DNA from: Planctomycetales bacterium
Lineage (GTDB): Bacteria > Planctomycetota > UBA11346
Assembly (NCBI GenBank): GCA_025362255.1
Contig: JANYGY010000179.1
Location: forward strand, 1 to 15,141
Reading direction: 5' to 3'
DNA length: 15,141 nucleotides
Of this stretch, positions 15,066 through 15,141 are shown piece after piece. How positions within the stretch are numbered: position 1 is the stretch's first letter; every line of letters begins with the position of its first letter. The notes beneath the pieces are model-generated. The model did no database searches and was not told the DNA's origin. It saw nothing but the letters and a program-made list of their open reading frames with translations. A program made the position numbers and the translations under genes.

Positions 15066-15141
15066 ATGATCGCTCGGCTCCTCTTCTCTGCTTCTACCCT
15101 TTACCAAGGATTCCGGATAGCCCCTGGGACCGCCGGTTTCC
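15066..15141 (+). CDS. Possible gene start, cut by window edge
   Basis: ATG 15066 is preceded by GAGGAG (15052-15057) at an 8-base spacing, one of the best ribosome sites in the window. The frame stays open for 25 codons to the edge (MIARLLFSASTLYQGFRIAP...). Too little is present to assign any function, and the call rests on the ribosome site alone. Confidence 0.3.
   Translation, partial: MIARLLFSASTLYQGFRIAPGTAGF

Overview
The window looks like an ordinary chromosomal stretch of a GC-rich, Gram-negative-type bacterium. A transmembrane Hanks-type kinase, an NtrC-type sigma-54 activator, several exported proteins of unknown function, weak or absent Shine-Dalgarno sites and a long signal-peptide n-region would fit Planctomycetota or another PVC-group lineage. 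That placement is an inference; no rRNA or other phylogenetic marker is present.

Layout, left to right. (1) Positions 1-795, minus strand: two small exported proteins in a likely operon, the second cut off by the window edge. (2) 968-3421, plus strand: a large exported glycoside-hydrolase-like TIM-barrel protein, divergent from the first pair across an AT-richer promoter region. (3) 3543-3580: a perfect 18-bp-arm palindrome between convergent genes. (4) 3591-4850, minus strand: trigger factor. (5) 5026-9152, plus strand: a signalling cluster made of a transmembrane Ser/Thr kinase with a repetitive beta-helix-like outer domain, a stand-alone CheY-like receiver and an NtrC-family sigma-54 activator. 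(6) 9141-10987, minus strand: a farnesyl-diphosphate synthase gene coupled by a 1-base stop/start overlap to an exported protein of unknown function. (7) 11074-11928, plus strand: an unrecognised protein with a KPVEA-type repeat. (8) 11930-12862, minus strand: a lone DppB/OppB-type permease. (9) 13038-14483, plus strand: the bifunctional NAD(P)H-hydrate repair enzyme Nnr. (10) 14609-14908: a possible small membrane protein. (11) 14909-15141: no firm gene, but a possible gene start at 15066.

The most coherent functional unit is the kinase/receiver/NtrC cluster. It has a Ser/Thr kinase and two aspartate receivers but no histidine kinase in the window, and the NtrC protein has a Ser/Thr/Pro-rich linker, so crosstalk between the two phosphorylation chemistries is a testable idea. 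The other genes are housekeeping (tig, ispA, nnr) or single accessory genes. I see no CRISPR array, tRNA, rRNA, intact insertion sequence, prophage or recognisable defence island.
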